A stretch of 64,000 nucleotides of DNA. It comes from Phycomyces blakesleeanus NRRL 1555(-). Its lineage: Eukaryota; Mucoromycota; Mucoromycetes; Mucorales; Phycomycetaceae. The translations under genes and the position numbers were made by a program. The stretch is taken from the NCBI RefSeq assembly GCF_001638985.1, contig NW_017265147.1, positions 155,545 to 219,544 on the forward strand, in the 5' to 3' direction. The notes under the pieces are model-generated. The model was not told where the DNA came from, did no database searches, and worked only from the letters and a program-made list of their open reading frames with translations. Positions 47,232 to 58,165 of the stretch are shown one piece after another; position 1 is the stretch's first letter, and every line of letters starts with the position of its first letter.

Positions 47232-47459
47232 ATGAATCATGCCGATAAAAATATTCATTTTTTCAATGGAAAGGGGTATTATTTTGCCCAAGAGCCTCTT
47301 CCTGTCTCACCAGTTAAATGCTACAGTGACATGACAATAGTGATTGGAAAGATGCAGGATATTGCACGTTTAACTAGAGAAAGTAAACCAATTCGAGTGT
47401 ACTTGAAATGTGCTATAAGCTACGGGCACGGAATTCCCTGCTATGATATGATGTTTTGA
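47232..47459 (+). CDS. Small hypothetical ORF (75 codons)
   Basis: Starts MNHADKNIHFFNGKGYYF and ends YGHGIPCYDMMF. Composition is more balanced than the surrounding DNA, with three Cys and a mixed-residue sequence (KCYSDMTIVIGKMQDIARL), which is unusual for random AT-rich frames here. I recognise no family, signal peptide or intron continuation. It could be a fragment of a larger lost gene or a mobile-element relic. Confidence 0.25.
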   Translation: MNHADKNIHFFNGKGYYFAQEPLPVSPVKCYSDMTIVIGKMQDIARLTRESKPIRVYLKCAISYGHGIPCYDMMF

Positions 47460-48433
47460 AGTAACATTTTAGGTAACTATTTTATTATTCTTTATATATC
47501 AGTTAAATTATTACAGGTAGTATAAAATTTTAAGTATAACATCACATATTTAAGAGGATGCTTTTACATTTAGCGAAAGATATTATCCTGCCTTATATTA
47601 AAATATTATTATTATGATAAATATGAATCCTTAGGAGCCGGATATAATTATTTGATACCGAGCAGCGAATGGCCATATGTGGTCTAGTAAAGTCAAAACA
47701 TCAGTTCCCATCAGAAAATATCATCCCACTAATATCAGTGAGAAACACTATTTTTCTTAAAAATACAATACTATCGCAAAATTTATATAAGCATCTTTTT
47801 TTATAATACAACTATTCGAATGATTAAAATAATGAACATGATATGGTTTATTTAGCTGTATAACAACAACGTATAAGCTGATACTGTTATGGGTATAGCT
47901 ATATATGCATATCTCCGTAATGACATATGCTTATTTGTAATTCTATCTTACAATGTGCTTGGAAACTAATAAGAGTATATGTTGGTAACAATGTAAAGGA
48001 ATGAAGTGTTGAAAATAATACTTATTTAAATATATTTGGATTATATGCCTTTCTTTAGTTACACTACTCTCAGAACCAATCTTTTAGTAATGGGTAAAAA
48101 GAGATAAAGGGAACTAAGCAAAAATTAATCAATGTTACGCCGTTGAGATACATATACACCTGAATATATACACATATGAATTTTCTTATAAGCAGAATAT
48201 CGATTGAAATAAATATACAGTAATTTAGAGACTCTTTTATAGTATTTTTTATGGCTATATTGCATATATTGCTGCAAAATCAAATGCCAATAAAAATAAT
48301 ATATATTCAATTTATGTAATTTATATAATTTACACAATATCTCATTAAGAAGTTAAAGACAAAAAAAAAGAGTTTTATTTTTTAGGTGAACTTATAACTA
48401 GGTTCATGGTATAGAGAAGTATACAATTGCTGA
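47460..48433. other. Intergenic DNA downstream of polygalacturonase 3
   Basis: AT-rich sequence with no gene recognised. Confidence 0.45.
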
Positions 48434-49702
48434 TTACTTGCAATAAGTAATAGAACCGGAACCAGAAAGATTCTTGCATACGTTCTTGGGAGTATTGGAA
48501 GCAGCAGAGATGTTGATATTTGATAGGTTAAATTCCTTGCAAGGAGTTCCAGTAGCACAATCAATGCTCAAGATAGGCTTCTTGGCAGAAGCAGAAACAG
48601 AGCTATATTATTATTTTTTAGTAAACAGCAATAATTTGTGTTCAAATATATTTAATAACCTACCCATAGACGTTGTTGATGGTGACATCGCTGATGCTCA
48701 AAGAAGTAGCATCATTTCCGGTGCAGCTGGAAGACTTCTGGTTATCGCAGTAATGGGTGGTAATCAAGATGGGGTTCTCGGCATTCTGAAGGTTGATGTT
48801 ATCAAAGGTAATTCCAGTAACGCTGCCTTTTCCTCCAGGCCAGGTCTTGATTCTATTGATTGTATACATATGTTAATAATTGTATGTATAAAAAGTTTAC
48901 TTTTTTTAATTAATTACCTGACACCATTCTGACAATCGATACACTTGTTGTTCAAGAACTTCAAGTTAGACACAACATCAGTCTTGCCATCCTTGCCAAG
49001 GGAACCAACACTGAAACCGTGACTACCAGTACAAGTAAGGCCAGAGACGGTCAAGCCGTTGACACCGCCGTTGACAGCAATACAATCATCACCGTTGACA
49101 ATGTTGGAGTTACGGATTGTAATATTACTTGATGCAGAAACATCAAAGGCATCGGTGTTCTTAGCAGGGTATTTAGCATTGGAAGAAACGGTGTTGATGG
49201 TCAGGTTCTCAAAGATAGTGTTGCTGCATCCGTTAACACTGAAATGAGCGCGAGGAGCCTGCTTGATAGTGAAACCACCAAAGTAAGAGTTGGAAGCTTT
49301 AGGTTTGAAAACAACGGGTGCATTCTTGTTGGCGGCATTGTACCATCCCTGACCATTTCCATAGAAGGTACCCTTTCCAGAAAAGGTGATCTTGTCACCG
49401 GCAAGATAGAAGTAGGCCTTTTCTTTAGCAAATGCGGTGTTGTAGGCAGGAAGGTTGACGGTGGAGTCAAACTTTACAGTGACACCCTTGAGGCCAGAAG
49501 CAGAAACAACCGATTTCATGTTAAAGGTGGCTCCGGCAGGGAAGACGACAGTACCACCGTTCTTGCAAGACTCAAAGGCAGCATTGATCGAAACAGCATC
49601 ATCACCTTTGCTGGAAGTTTTCACAGTGCAGACAGTGGCAGCTTGAGCAGCAGTGGCCAAGAGCAAAAATGAAGCAATAGCGCCGGTTCCAAAGAAGTGC
49701 AT
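48434..49702 (-). CDS. Secreted GH28 polygalacturonase, copy 3
   Basis: Inverted near-duplicate of copy 1, with the same signal peptide and catalytic blocks (NTDAFDVS, GDDCIAV, GSHGFSVGS, RIKTWPGG across intron 1). The only encoded difference in exons 1-2 is Asp to Asn in SASSNITI (base 49126). Exon 3 differs more (SSVSASAKKPILSIDC and NLSGSGSITYCK). The shared block spans 48649-49767, including about 65 bp upstream of the ATG, intron 1 and the first bases of intron 2. A GTATATATAT sequence near 49784-49793 is the likely TATA region. It is expected to be a secreted pectinase like copy 1. Confidence 0.95.
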
Positions 49703-51656
49703 TATGAGTTTAGGAATATGAGGTCGAAAGGAAAGGAAGTGGGGGTGATGAGGGAAATCAACGTTGTGAGATTTACAGATATATATACTATTTTCTTGAA
49801 AAATTTAGTTTTTTTTCGAGATAAAATTTAATAGATAGGTTGACAAAGTCCAACATAAGAGCTCCTAAGAATATGTCAAAAGTAATGTCATTTCACAAAA
49901 CGTTTTATTTAAATTTGTGGCCAATATTTGAGCTTCATTTTAAAAAGGTAATACAGCATGCTAATAAACCCTGTAGACTGCATATTTCTTGGTAAATGTG
50001 TTTTACAGCTTATGCACTACTTATAAATCTTTAAATTACAATTAAAGTTTACTGATGAAAACAAGACAAAAATACAGTAGCTCGGTAGTGCTCCAGTAAT
50101 AGCTGCATTTAGATACATGATATTTATTGATACATTAGAAACCCTGTAATCATTGTTGACCCTAAATTTCCAGTATAGATAGATAGATAGATACAACCTA
50201 TCATATACGCTTTAAATTCAGTTGCTAACCTATATTACTATTAGATAATTTATTCTACAGTACATAATACCCGAACCAAGTTAAATGAACAATGTATTGA
50301 TCAATAAATAGCTTAATTATGATAGCTCCCATTACATATGGTAATATATACCTTTTTTAAAATTAAAACAAAGACTTTACATACCTGGGTCTTTCATTTT
50401 GACTACATGATCACTATACTTGCAAGCATTTTTTTTAACATTTCCAAGTTGATTTGAGCTTACATTACCTTAGGGTATGAGCACAGGTATAATGTTTGAA
50501 TGTAATTTTATGTGTTCTATAACGTGTAACTGCTTTGGCTGAATGATCTACACATATCCTATTTAATTTTATTTCGGGAAGTTTTTTTTTATTTGGCTTT
50601 TAATATATGTGTGCATAAGGTGTGATGGATGTGGCACCAAAAGCAACATAATTTAAGTAATATTTTGTGGCACTTTGCTAATGCAGATAATATTTTAAGG
50701 GCTTAGTGTTTCCATTTTTATGTAATTCCAAAATAGGTTTGCGGTCATTTCTTGACAGGTCATTTTATAAATTAAAAGTCAATTTGTTTCGCTTCTTGAC
50801 TGAGAGATATGATATATTCTATTCAATAAATGAATCTTTACTTGTTATATATCTACAAAAGCACCGTCAATTGGGCACCACTCAAAAATCTTAAGCTTAA
50901 AATGATATCTTGCTTAATATTTTAGCCAAATTTACAGATTAAGATAGTAATAGTAATAAATCAATAATGCTCACTTTGGCATGGCTATTATTTCATAAAC
51001 AAATACAAGTAAATCTTCATAAGTAAGGTTTAATGTATCAGCCAGATAAGAAAGAAACATATTATATATTCCGACTCAATAAGCACTATCATGTACACTA
51101 GCATGCTATTTATTAATCGTAGTAATACCATCTTTCAAGTCTCTACATATGTCCTTATTAAAATGGGTTAATACAAATCATACATTTTGGGTTTAAGCTA
51201 ATATGCTGTACTCTTCATAGATTACAATCCTACTCCTATTCGCTTGATAAAAACAGCCGATTAGTCCTGTAAGATTCTCCTAATTAATCTGTATAGCATA
51301 TACAATTGCTTCCTATAAGCTCATTTATATATATAATTTTGGATCATGTTTAATAATCAGAGGCTTCCAAAACCATCGATATGACATGGGTGTTGTGAGC
51401 CTTCCCAGCTTTATCTGCAACATTCAATTCCCCTTTCTCTCCCACCAATTATTCTTTTATCTGGTTTATCTATATCCGTCTCCTTTATATGACCACTATA
51501 AATAACTTTCCATTTTTGTTCTTTTCATTAAAATCACTATTATCATTCTCTATTTGTTTCTATGTGCATAATTCCCTTTTTTTTTATCTAATTGCTTTAC
51601 ATACATCTACAATTTCCCTTTTCCACTTTTTTCTGCACTTTATTGCATATATACAT
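49703..51656. other. AT-rich intergenic DNA
   Basis: About 2 kb without a recognisable gene. Contains a short AGAT repeat near 50176-50191 and a pyrimidine-rich zone around 51420-51640. Long frames are absent. Confidence 0.5.
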
Positions 51657-51903
51657 TGTTGTATTTAGGGTTAATTTTATAGAAGAGACGAAGAAATAAA
51701 GTAAGACTTTTGTATAGTGGTTTATTAAGAGAGAGAAAGAGAAAGTTGATATTGGTTAAAATGCTGTTCTAACTATGACAGTTACGCCCTTTTTATAAGG
51801 CTTCTTTATTCTCAGGTCCGTATTTATCATGGCTCCTGAGATTAATGCTGTGTTTTTGATAGGACTTGTTTTATAAATATTTATATGACTGTCAAATACA
51901 ACA
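51657..51903 (-). repeat. 3' LTR of the chromovirus (247 bp)
   Basis: Begins TGTTGTATTT and ends AAATACAACA on the plus strand, a perfect 10-bp inverted terminal repeat with TG/CA ends. It directly follows the polypurine tract of the element when read on the minus strand. Confidence 0.85.
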
Positions 51904-51906
51904 TTA

Positions 51907-51915
51907 CCCCCCTCC
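51907..51915 (-). other. Polypurine tract
   Basis: GGAGGGGGG on the minus strand, three bases from the 3' LTR; the expected plus-strand priming site of an LTR retrotransposon. Confidence 0.75.
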
Positions 51916-52053
51916 AGATTGACGATAGTCAGACGATTGTATTTAGATGCGAGTACGTTTGTTACACTGCATTGTATTTGCAGATCTGCTAGATGCTTTA
52001 CGCTTTTGCGTGACTGGAGTGATTGGCTGTGTATTTTTTGGTGGGCGACCCAC

Positions 52054-53439
52054 CTATTTAGGTTGTTTAGGTGGTCGGCCTCTGCGTTTGGGAGCGCTGT
52101 TGGCTGCTTCGTTATTGGATACCTTTTTAGGTGGTCGTCCTCTTTTGGGAGTCGTCGGTACAATTTTGTCCATTGTGGATAATTCTTGTTTTTCACGTCG
52201 TGTCCAGTAATCTTGGATCGTTTTTAAGTTTGTGAATTTATCTGGCATGAGCCATTCGTCTTCTTCTGGGCCTTGTCCTTTCCATTGTACGAGGTATTCT
52301 CGTCTTCCTATATTGGCTCTGTGATTGATGATAGCTTGTACTTCGACAAGTTCATCAGCGAGTGCGGTTTCGTCAACTGATATGAGTTTCGGATCCGATG
52401 GTGGATAGTCTCTAGGCATTAAAGCCCTGGTTTCGTCCTGAAGTACATAACATCCTCCTTGGGTTTTTCTTATGACTATGTATAGACCTTGGTAGGCGGG
52501 TGCTAGCTTGCTACTTCTTGTTGGTAGTCTTATCATCATGTAACTGCCAGTATTTATTTTTACTATTGTGTGAGTTTTGTCAAACTTTTCTTTTTGCGTT
52601 TTCGTGATGAGTTCTGTTCGTTCTTTTATTGCGGGGAATACTACCTCTGCCATGTGGTCGATTCGTTGTAACAGCTCATCGTGTGTCATTGGACTTGCTG
52701 GTGTTGTTCCAGGCTCGCGGTAATCCTTGAAGGTGTTTATATTTCTTGCAAACATGAGTGAGAAAGGCGCTGTGTTTAGCCTTTTTGATCTTTTGTTGTT
52801 GATCGCAAGTTGTGATGCTGATAGATAATGATCCCAATCTTTTCCAGTTCCTTCGACTACTTTTCTGATGACTTGGGTAGATGTTTGTACCCATCTTTCT
52901 GCTACGCCGTTTGCTCTAGGATGATATGACGTTACTAGCCTATGATCTATTCCTGAGTTTTCTGTGAGCTTTGCCATTAACTCATTCTTGAATTCTGTAC
53001 CGTTGTCAGATTGAATGATTCTGGAAAAACCAAAGTCTCCGAATATTTGTACCAGAGTTTTTATGATGGTATCTGATTGTTTGGTTAGGATAGCTCTTAG
53101 TAGGTAGAATTGAGTGCAGACGTCGACCATGACGAAGAGGTACATGTTGGCATTATCAGTAGGCATTAATGGTCCTGCTAAGTCAATAGCCCAATGGTCT
53201 CCTGGTATGTATGCATGTATAGATCTGAGTGTATTATATCTTTTTCTCGTTATATTGTACTTTTGGCATGCAGTACATTCTTTTACATACTCTAGTGCAT
53301 CATTTATTATGTTGGTCCAATGCATCCTATTTTTATGGGTGAGTTCCACTATGTGTTCTGCACCAAAATGTCCGAAGAGATGTGCATCTTGTATGATCTT
53401 TTTTCTTTCTTCTTTGGGTGGTGTCATATAGTCTAACAA
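52054..53439 (-). CDS. Integrase with chromodomain and C-terminal AT-hooks (chromovirus pol, 3' part)
   Basis: Open frame of 461 codons. The zinc-binding region has HLFGH and CTACQ (HHCC). The DDE catalytic core shows AIDLAGP, QSDNGTEF and GVAERWVQ. A GPY-like segment (TRSSKLAPAYQGLYIV) follows, then a chromodomain (VEVQAIINHRANIGRREYLV, then QWKGQGPEEDEW). The tail holds two AT-hook type motifs, PKRGRPPKK and KRRGRPPKQ. It is the best-preserved part of the element; the true pol frame enters from upstream through AANKLSKEHKELIQNPKF, so the ATG is not a real start. Confidence 0.9.
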   Translation of the reverse strand: MLDYMTPPKEERKKIIQDAHLFGHFGAEHIVELTHKNRMHWTNIINDALEYVKECTACQKYNITRKRYNTLRSIHAYIPGDHWAIDLAGPLMPTDNANMYLFVMVDVCTQFYLLRAILTKQSDTIIKTLVQIFGDFGFSRIIQSDNGTEFKNELMAKLTENSGIDHRLVTSYHPRANGVAERWVQTSTQVIRKVVEGTGKDWDHYLSASQLAINNKRSKRLNTAPFSLMFARNINTFKDYREPGTTPASPMTHDELLQRIDHMAEVVFPAIKERTELITKTQKEKFDKTHTIVKINTGSYMMIRLPTRSSKLAPAYQGLYIVIRKTQGGCYVLQDETRALMPRDYPPSDPKLISVDETALADELVEVQAIINHRANIGRREYLVQWKGQGPEEDEWLMPDKFTNLKTIQDYWTRREKQELSTMDKIVPTTPKRGRPPKKVSNNEAANSAPKRRGRPPKQPK

Positions 53440-54461
53440 TACTTTTTGTATCTGTACTTTGAATATCTTTCTATTTTTATTCTTTGTTTCGTACGCTATG
53501 TACTTGAACTTGGGGTTTTGTATGAGCTCTTTGTGCTCTTTTGATAGCTTATTTGCCGCATTACCCCCCCCCCCCCCTCCAGCGAGTTTTCTGTGGAGAA
53601 AAGATGTGAAAGTGAATCAGGAAATTTGTTCAATAGACCTGGTATGTGAAGCACATCAAAGCTGTAATCCAAGATGGTATTATGCCATTGTATCATCATA
53701 CGGTTAGCAATTTTCTGCATGTGTATGTATGTCAAGGCTTTATGATCCATGTACAAGGTAGAGTGGTTGCCCCACAAGAACTTGTGAAACTTCTTCAATG
53801 CAAAGACTACAGCGAGTAGTTCTCTTTTCGTAGTGGAGTAATTTTGTTCAGATTTGGACAAAGACCTAGCCATAAACCTGATGTAGTGTTTGCGTTTATA
53901 GATTATTTGATACAGCACGGCGCCGATTTCAAGGTTGGAGGCGTCAGTCGCTACCAGGAATGGTTGAGTTAAGTCTGGATGTTGAAGTACGGGATTACTT
54001 TGAATGATGGCTTTTAATTGCTCAAAGCAGCATTGATGTTTATCATTCCATATGTGTTCTATGTTGTTTGCTGATCGTAAAGCATCCAGTGTTGCCGTTG
54101 CGTGAGCTACAATAGGTATGTAATCTCTGAAGTAGTTTAATACATCTAGGAAGCTTTGTATGTTTTGACTTGTTTTAGATGTGGTCCATGTCATGACGTC
54201 CGTAATTTTTCTTTTGTCAATTTTACTCCTGTTTTTATTGATAGAGAATCCTAACAGATACACAGATTTTAGTGCAAAATGATATTTTTGTGGATTTAAG
54301 ATGAGGTTCACTTTGGTTAGTGTTTGTATAGCTTGGCACACATGTTTTGTGTGTTCTTCCAAGATTTGGGAGAAAACTACAATATCATCTACAATGGTTT
54401 GGTTAAATGACATATCCTTGAAGATGAGTAACATAACTCTTTAAAACTTAAACAAGAGTGG
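53440..54461 (-). pseudogene. RT C-terminus and RNase H of the chromovirus pol
   Basis: The minus frame includes the RT catalytic region TIVDDIVVFS (the usual first residue of the Y/F-x-D-D box is replaced by Ile), LILNPQKYHF, LGFSINK, and an RNase H with FLVATDASNLEIGAVLYQ, SLSKSEQNYSTTKRELLAVV and YMDHKALTYI. After ENSLEGGGG, a 14-base C run (53564-53577, plus strand) shifts the frame; the alternative frame continues smoothly into integrase. On the 5' side a TAA stands where QRVM would be expected, next to the LTR insertion. Confidence 0.85.
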
Positions 54462-54466
54462 CTTTT

Positions 54467-54743
54467 GTGGTATACACACCACAATTGAGTGAAATACAAA
54501 CTCCACAATCAAGAACGGATACTACAATTGCTAATGAACCTGGCAGGGTCACATCTCAGGAACGTAACACACACCAGGCACTTGTACACTTCACACTGCT
54601 TCGGTGATAACCAACCATTAACCAATGAAGATCTTAAATTAGGGAACCAAATGTCTATATAAACAGCCATGATCTTCTTTCTTAAATAAACAATACTCTC
54701 ACAGTACCTATTGTTCCCTTTCTAAATTTATTTGTACATCTCA
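54467..54743 (-). mobile_element. Solo LTR, family 2 (277 bp), inserted in chromovirus RT
   Basis: Starts TGTGGTATAC and ends ACATCTCA on the plus strand, with a perfect 5-bp target duplication gcttt (54462-54466 and 54744-54748). It interrupts the RT gene between HFGLK and the catalytic region. The minus orientation is assigned relative to the copies at 3895-4724 and 37576-37804. Confidence 0.88.
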
Positions 54744-55321
54744 GCTTTAGTCCGAAATGGCACCCTCAGAACATGTATTGCATATTATTATGAGTGAACG
54801 TTGTCTTATGTTGATCTGGTTCTGCAATTATGAAATAGTGAAATACACTTTTCAAGTCTAATGTTGAGAATATTGTTGCACTGGTTATGGTGTCAAAGAT
54901 ATGCCTTATCAAAGACAGAGGGAATTTGTTATCAGGCAAGAGCTTGTTTATGTGACGTAGATCCAGACAGATTTTTTTTTCTGTTTTGTTGCCTTGTGTG
55001 TATCTTTTTTATCTGCCAGAGTCAATGAACTGTTCCAGGCCGTATTTACCAGGGCTCTTACAATAGTGCCTTCGTTCAACCAGTTGTTTACGACTTCATC
55101 AATGACAGGTCTAAGTGTGTATTGCAAAGGATACTGTCGCTGATAAGTTTGGGAACCTTCAGCGTTTTAAGTTCTATTATAGACTCTGGTACCATACAAA
55201 AAGAAGTCTTAGGGATAGCCTTATTTTCCACTGTGTAAGATGCAATTGCTTTTCTAAATGCTTCTTGTTGTTCTTTTGTACCATATGGTAAATTATTTGG
55301 CTCTATTTCATCCTCTATATC
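54744..55321 (-). pseudogene. RT N-terminal half of the chromovirus pol
   Basis: Minus-strand translation gives LDLRHINKLLPDNKFPLSL, then IFSTLDLKSVFHYFIIAEPD and HKTTFT, the classic RT palm/fingers blocks, then a stop and HFGLK next to the inserted LTR. Several frameshifts are present further upstream. Confidence 0.75.
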
Positions 55322-55660
55322 TTATTTACTTTGACTTATATTCTTTGTGTTCCAGTCTATGGCTACACCTGCTAAAGCTATTCCAAGCTTAGGCATTATG
55401 TCTTGTCCAAGTATAAGATCATTATCACTTTCATTTGTTTCCATTAATTCGAAAGAATGTGTGAAGTTATGACCATTGGCATAAGTCACTTCTAATGATA
55501 CAGACTGTCTTAAACGCTTAGAAGTTTGATTCTTTTCTGCAAACACTAAATATTCTTCTACTTTGACAATTGGAAGATTTATTGTTTTTTTTTGTAAAAT
55601 TCTATGTCCAAACAGGATCTCTGTGCCCCCGTGTCCAGGAGATCTACTATTCTGTGTTCA
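55322..55660 (-). pseudogene. Retropepsin-like protease region of the chromovirus
   Basis: VDLLDTGAQRSCLD carries the D-T-G-A active site, followed after a frame interruption by a 74-codon frame with NDLILGQDIMPKLGIALAG, the second conserved block of retrotransposon proteases. The two are out of frame around an A run near 55590. Confidence 0.75.
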
Positions 55661-56460
55661 TTCTGTAGGACAATGGGCGTTTGCAATGAGAATGGATTCT
55701 TTTCATCTGTTTTATTTTTTAGAGTATGCTTACCAAATGACACATGTTCTAGCATGCTGGTGATATGCTCTATTGCATCTGTGTTGGATGGCTTGACTGA
55801 GTTGATTGAAATTTTTTCTTGTTTTTATTGATATTCTTGAGATTAGAAATATTCCTGGCAGTGATGTTGGTAGCTCCATAGTTTCTTACAATGTCGACAT
55901 TATTTCTGGTTAAGTCTCACTTTTGTCAACATTTTGTCATCTTTTGTTGTATGGCTGTTATTGTACTTGTGTTGAGTGCAGAAGAATTTATTTTTTGTGA
56001 TGTTTTTGTTGAGATTATAAACTTTTCTCGATGCAAATCTTTCATTGTCTGAGCACTTGTTACCTGCTGCAATACTGCTGGCTAGAGTCAACTCCTGCTT
56101 TACCAACTGTGGCATCTTGGAATGGCTGGCAAACCAGGCAAGCTTAACATTGGCGGACAGGTTGGAGGTGAGGCTTGATAGGAATCGCATGGCCAGGTGG
56201 TTGCTGTCTTGTATGTTGCCTTCATGGCATGCCTTCTGGAACCGAGTTCCATAGTCTATAATGGACTCGTCTTCTTCTATTACCATGGTAAATACAAGGG
56301 AACCCATCTCCAGCTGTTAGTCGAATGAATCGAATTTTGTTTTAATTGCTTGTTTCACCTGTTCCCAGATCAGATCCTTACCTTGCAGTTTGCTCTCGCA
56401 CCAAGAGTTGTGATCGTGGTCAAACGCAACCAGTAGCTGACAAGTGTTGAGTTGGTGTGG
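55661..56460 (-). pseudogene. Gag remnant of the chromovirus
   Basis: FDHDHNSWCESKLQG and LIWEQVKQAIKTKFDSFD, then a stop, then MGSLVFTMVIEEDESIIDYG and TRFQKACHEGN match the capsid pattern of Ty3 Gag. A cysteine/histidine segment (FFCTQHKYNNSHT) may be a decayed zinc knuckle. The N-terminal part of gag is missing. Confidence 0.7.
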
Positions 56461-57112
56461 TGCAATGTTGTCAGAAAAATAACAAATGAAAATAGAGTTG
56501 CCAACGAGTTAAGAAGGCAAATATATAAAGAGATAGAGATAAATTACTCTGATAATGCTTGGGTCTATCCAACAGTAAGGAAATGTAGTAAAATGTGTAT
56601 AGAAGGGACAAATATAACAAGAAGTATACTTATAACTATTGCAAAGAGTTGTTATAAGTCAGTGACAATAAAATAAAGATATAAACAAAAGTAAATAAGA
56701 TATTTGATGAATAAAATAAAGATAGATAAGGATTTCATTTTATTATTGCTTCATCTGAAGACTTTTATATGTGAACAATCTATACTACTTTGTTATAAAG
56801 CTCTATTAAAGCAGTACCAATAATGAAATATAATGCACAAGGGTATGTCTTGTGCAAAGGGATTGAAGCAAATTCTGTAAAGAGTGTCATACGTCTTTAC
56901 AGAATATTCGTGGTCTAAGTGGAACCAAAAAACACATACTATACTGAGTATTAAAAAAACATAATTTTCTTTTAGCTGACTAAATTTCAGTCTAATATGC
57001 ACTTCTTTGATTTTAAAAAAAGTATCAAGAAAAAGAAGTATACATCTAAAATTAAAATGATATACAGTAGTTAATATATACTTTCAGAATATGTTATTAG
57101 ACTTGATATTTA
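56461..57112. other. Spacer between chromovirus and Tc1 relic
   Basis: AT-rich. A 74-codon plus frame at 56452-56676 has no recognised motif and overlaps the gag remnant end, so I do not call it a gene. Confidence 0.45.
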
Positions 57113-58165
57113 TTAATAGTTTGTTGGGTGGCCTTTTGCGTCAATTACTGTCTGACATCTTTGATGTATACTTGAAATCAAGTTATCCAAATATTTCTGA
57201 GGAATTTTCTTCTATTCCTTCTCAAGAGCAGCATAAAGATATCTCAGGCTGTGCAAGCTGTATCTTTTTTACCAGACTCTTTTACTAACATAATCCCATA
57301 GATGCTCAATGGGATTAAGATCTGGGCTTTGAGGAGGTCAGTCAGTCAAAACTTTGAGCTTATGCTGCTTCTTCCAATTTACAGTCACATTGCTTGTGTG
57401 TGCCTTGGCGTTGTCTTCTTGGAGTACCAAGTCATCCCAACCAGTTTGCTACTGAAAGTCTGAGAGAGAAGAAAGATATGTCTTTTCTAATATTTTGATA
57501 TGCTTTTTGTCATTGGCTTGTCTGTTTATAATTTTTAAAGACCGACACTCTTGCTGAAGAAACATCTCCAAACTATGAAAGAACCACCTCCAAGCTTCAT
57601 GGTTGGAGAAATAAATGTAGTACAAACACTAGCATTGTTCTTGCAGAGAACTCTCTTGCAGCCATCATGACCAAAAAGTTGGAATCGTTTCTTATCAGTC
57701 TAAATGGTCTTTTCTCAATTCTCAATACTTCAATCAAGATGAGCATTGGCCCATGCAACGCGTTTCTTTTGATTCTCAATAGATATTTTGGGCTTCTTCA
57801 TTATTCTACTGGAATATATGTCATGACTGTGAAGAAAATATCTTAGAGTGTTTGCTTATATGGGATTCGCAATAGTTTTTCTGATGTAAGACATTAGTTG
57901 CATCAGATCCTTTGAAATCTCATACAGAATCTCTCTCTTATCTCTTGTATTTAACTTCTTTGGTTTCCCTAGGTTCTTGACTCTCTCATATGACCTAGTT
58001 TCTTTGTAGTGCTTAAGCACTCTTGAAACAGTATAAGGGTTAACATTAAACATCTTAGCAATGTCATATTGCTTAGTGCCATTTGTAATGTCCTCGTGTA
58101 CAATAGTAGCACGAGTTACATTGTCAGTTTTTTTTTCTTCCTTCAGTTCTGGGAGTAGGTGTCAT
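57113..58165 (-). pseudogene. Tc1-like transposase pseudogene
   Basis: Minus strand, about 350 codon positions, normal for Tc1, but broken by several frameshifts and stops. From MTPTPRTEGRKKK (ATG at 58165) a frameshift leads to the helix-turn-helix region NGTKQYDIAKMFNVNPYTVS and RVLKHYKETRSYERV with a GKPKKL GRPR-like box. Later pieces are MKLGGGSFIVWRCF, the second catalytic Asp in LQEDNAKAHTSN, and the final acidic residue in PDLNPIEHLWDYV. Terminal repeats are not certain: CAGT ends near 57065 and 58291 are candidates only. Confidence 0.85.

Larger units (their letters stand above)
51657..56460 (-). mobile_element. Decayed Ty3/gypsy chromovirus, 5'-truncated
   Basis: Reading on the minus strand, the order is gag, protease, reverse transcriptase, RNase H, integrase, chromodomain, polypurine tract, 3' LTR, which is the Metaviridae chromovirus order. 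Stops and frameshifts interrupt gag and RT, and a family 2 solo LTR (54467-54743) splits RT. The 3' LTR is present; I find no matching 5' LTR upstream of the gag remnant near 56460, so the 5' end is lost. The element is non-functional as it stands. Confidence 0.88.

Noticed and set aside
49244..49672. 142-codon plus frame opposite polygalacturonase 3 (also seen opposite copy 1)
   Set aside because: Identical shadows appear because the two genes share the same DNA block; no independent gene.
51756..52196. 146-codon minus frame spanning the LTR boundary
   Set aside because: It overlaps the integrase tail in another frame and runs into the LTR; a shadow frame.
56452..56676. 74-codon plus frame next to the gag remnant
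   Set aside because: It overlaps the opposite-strand gag remnant and has no motif; probably chance.
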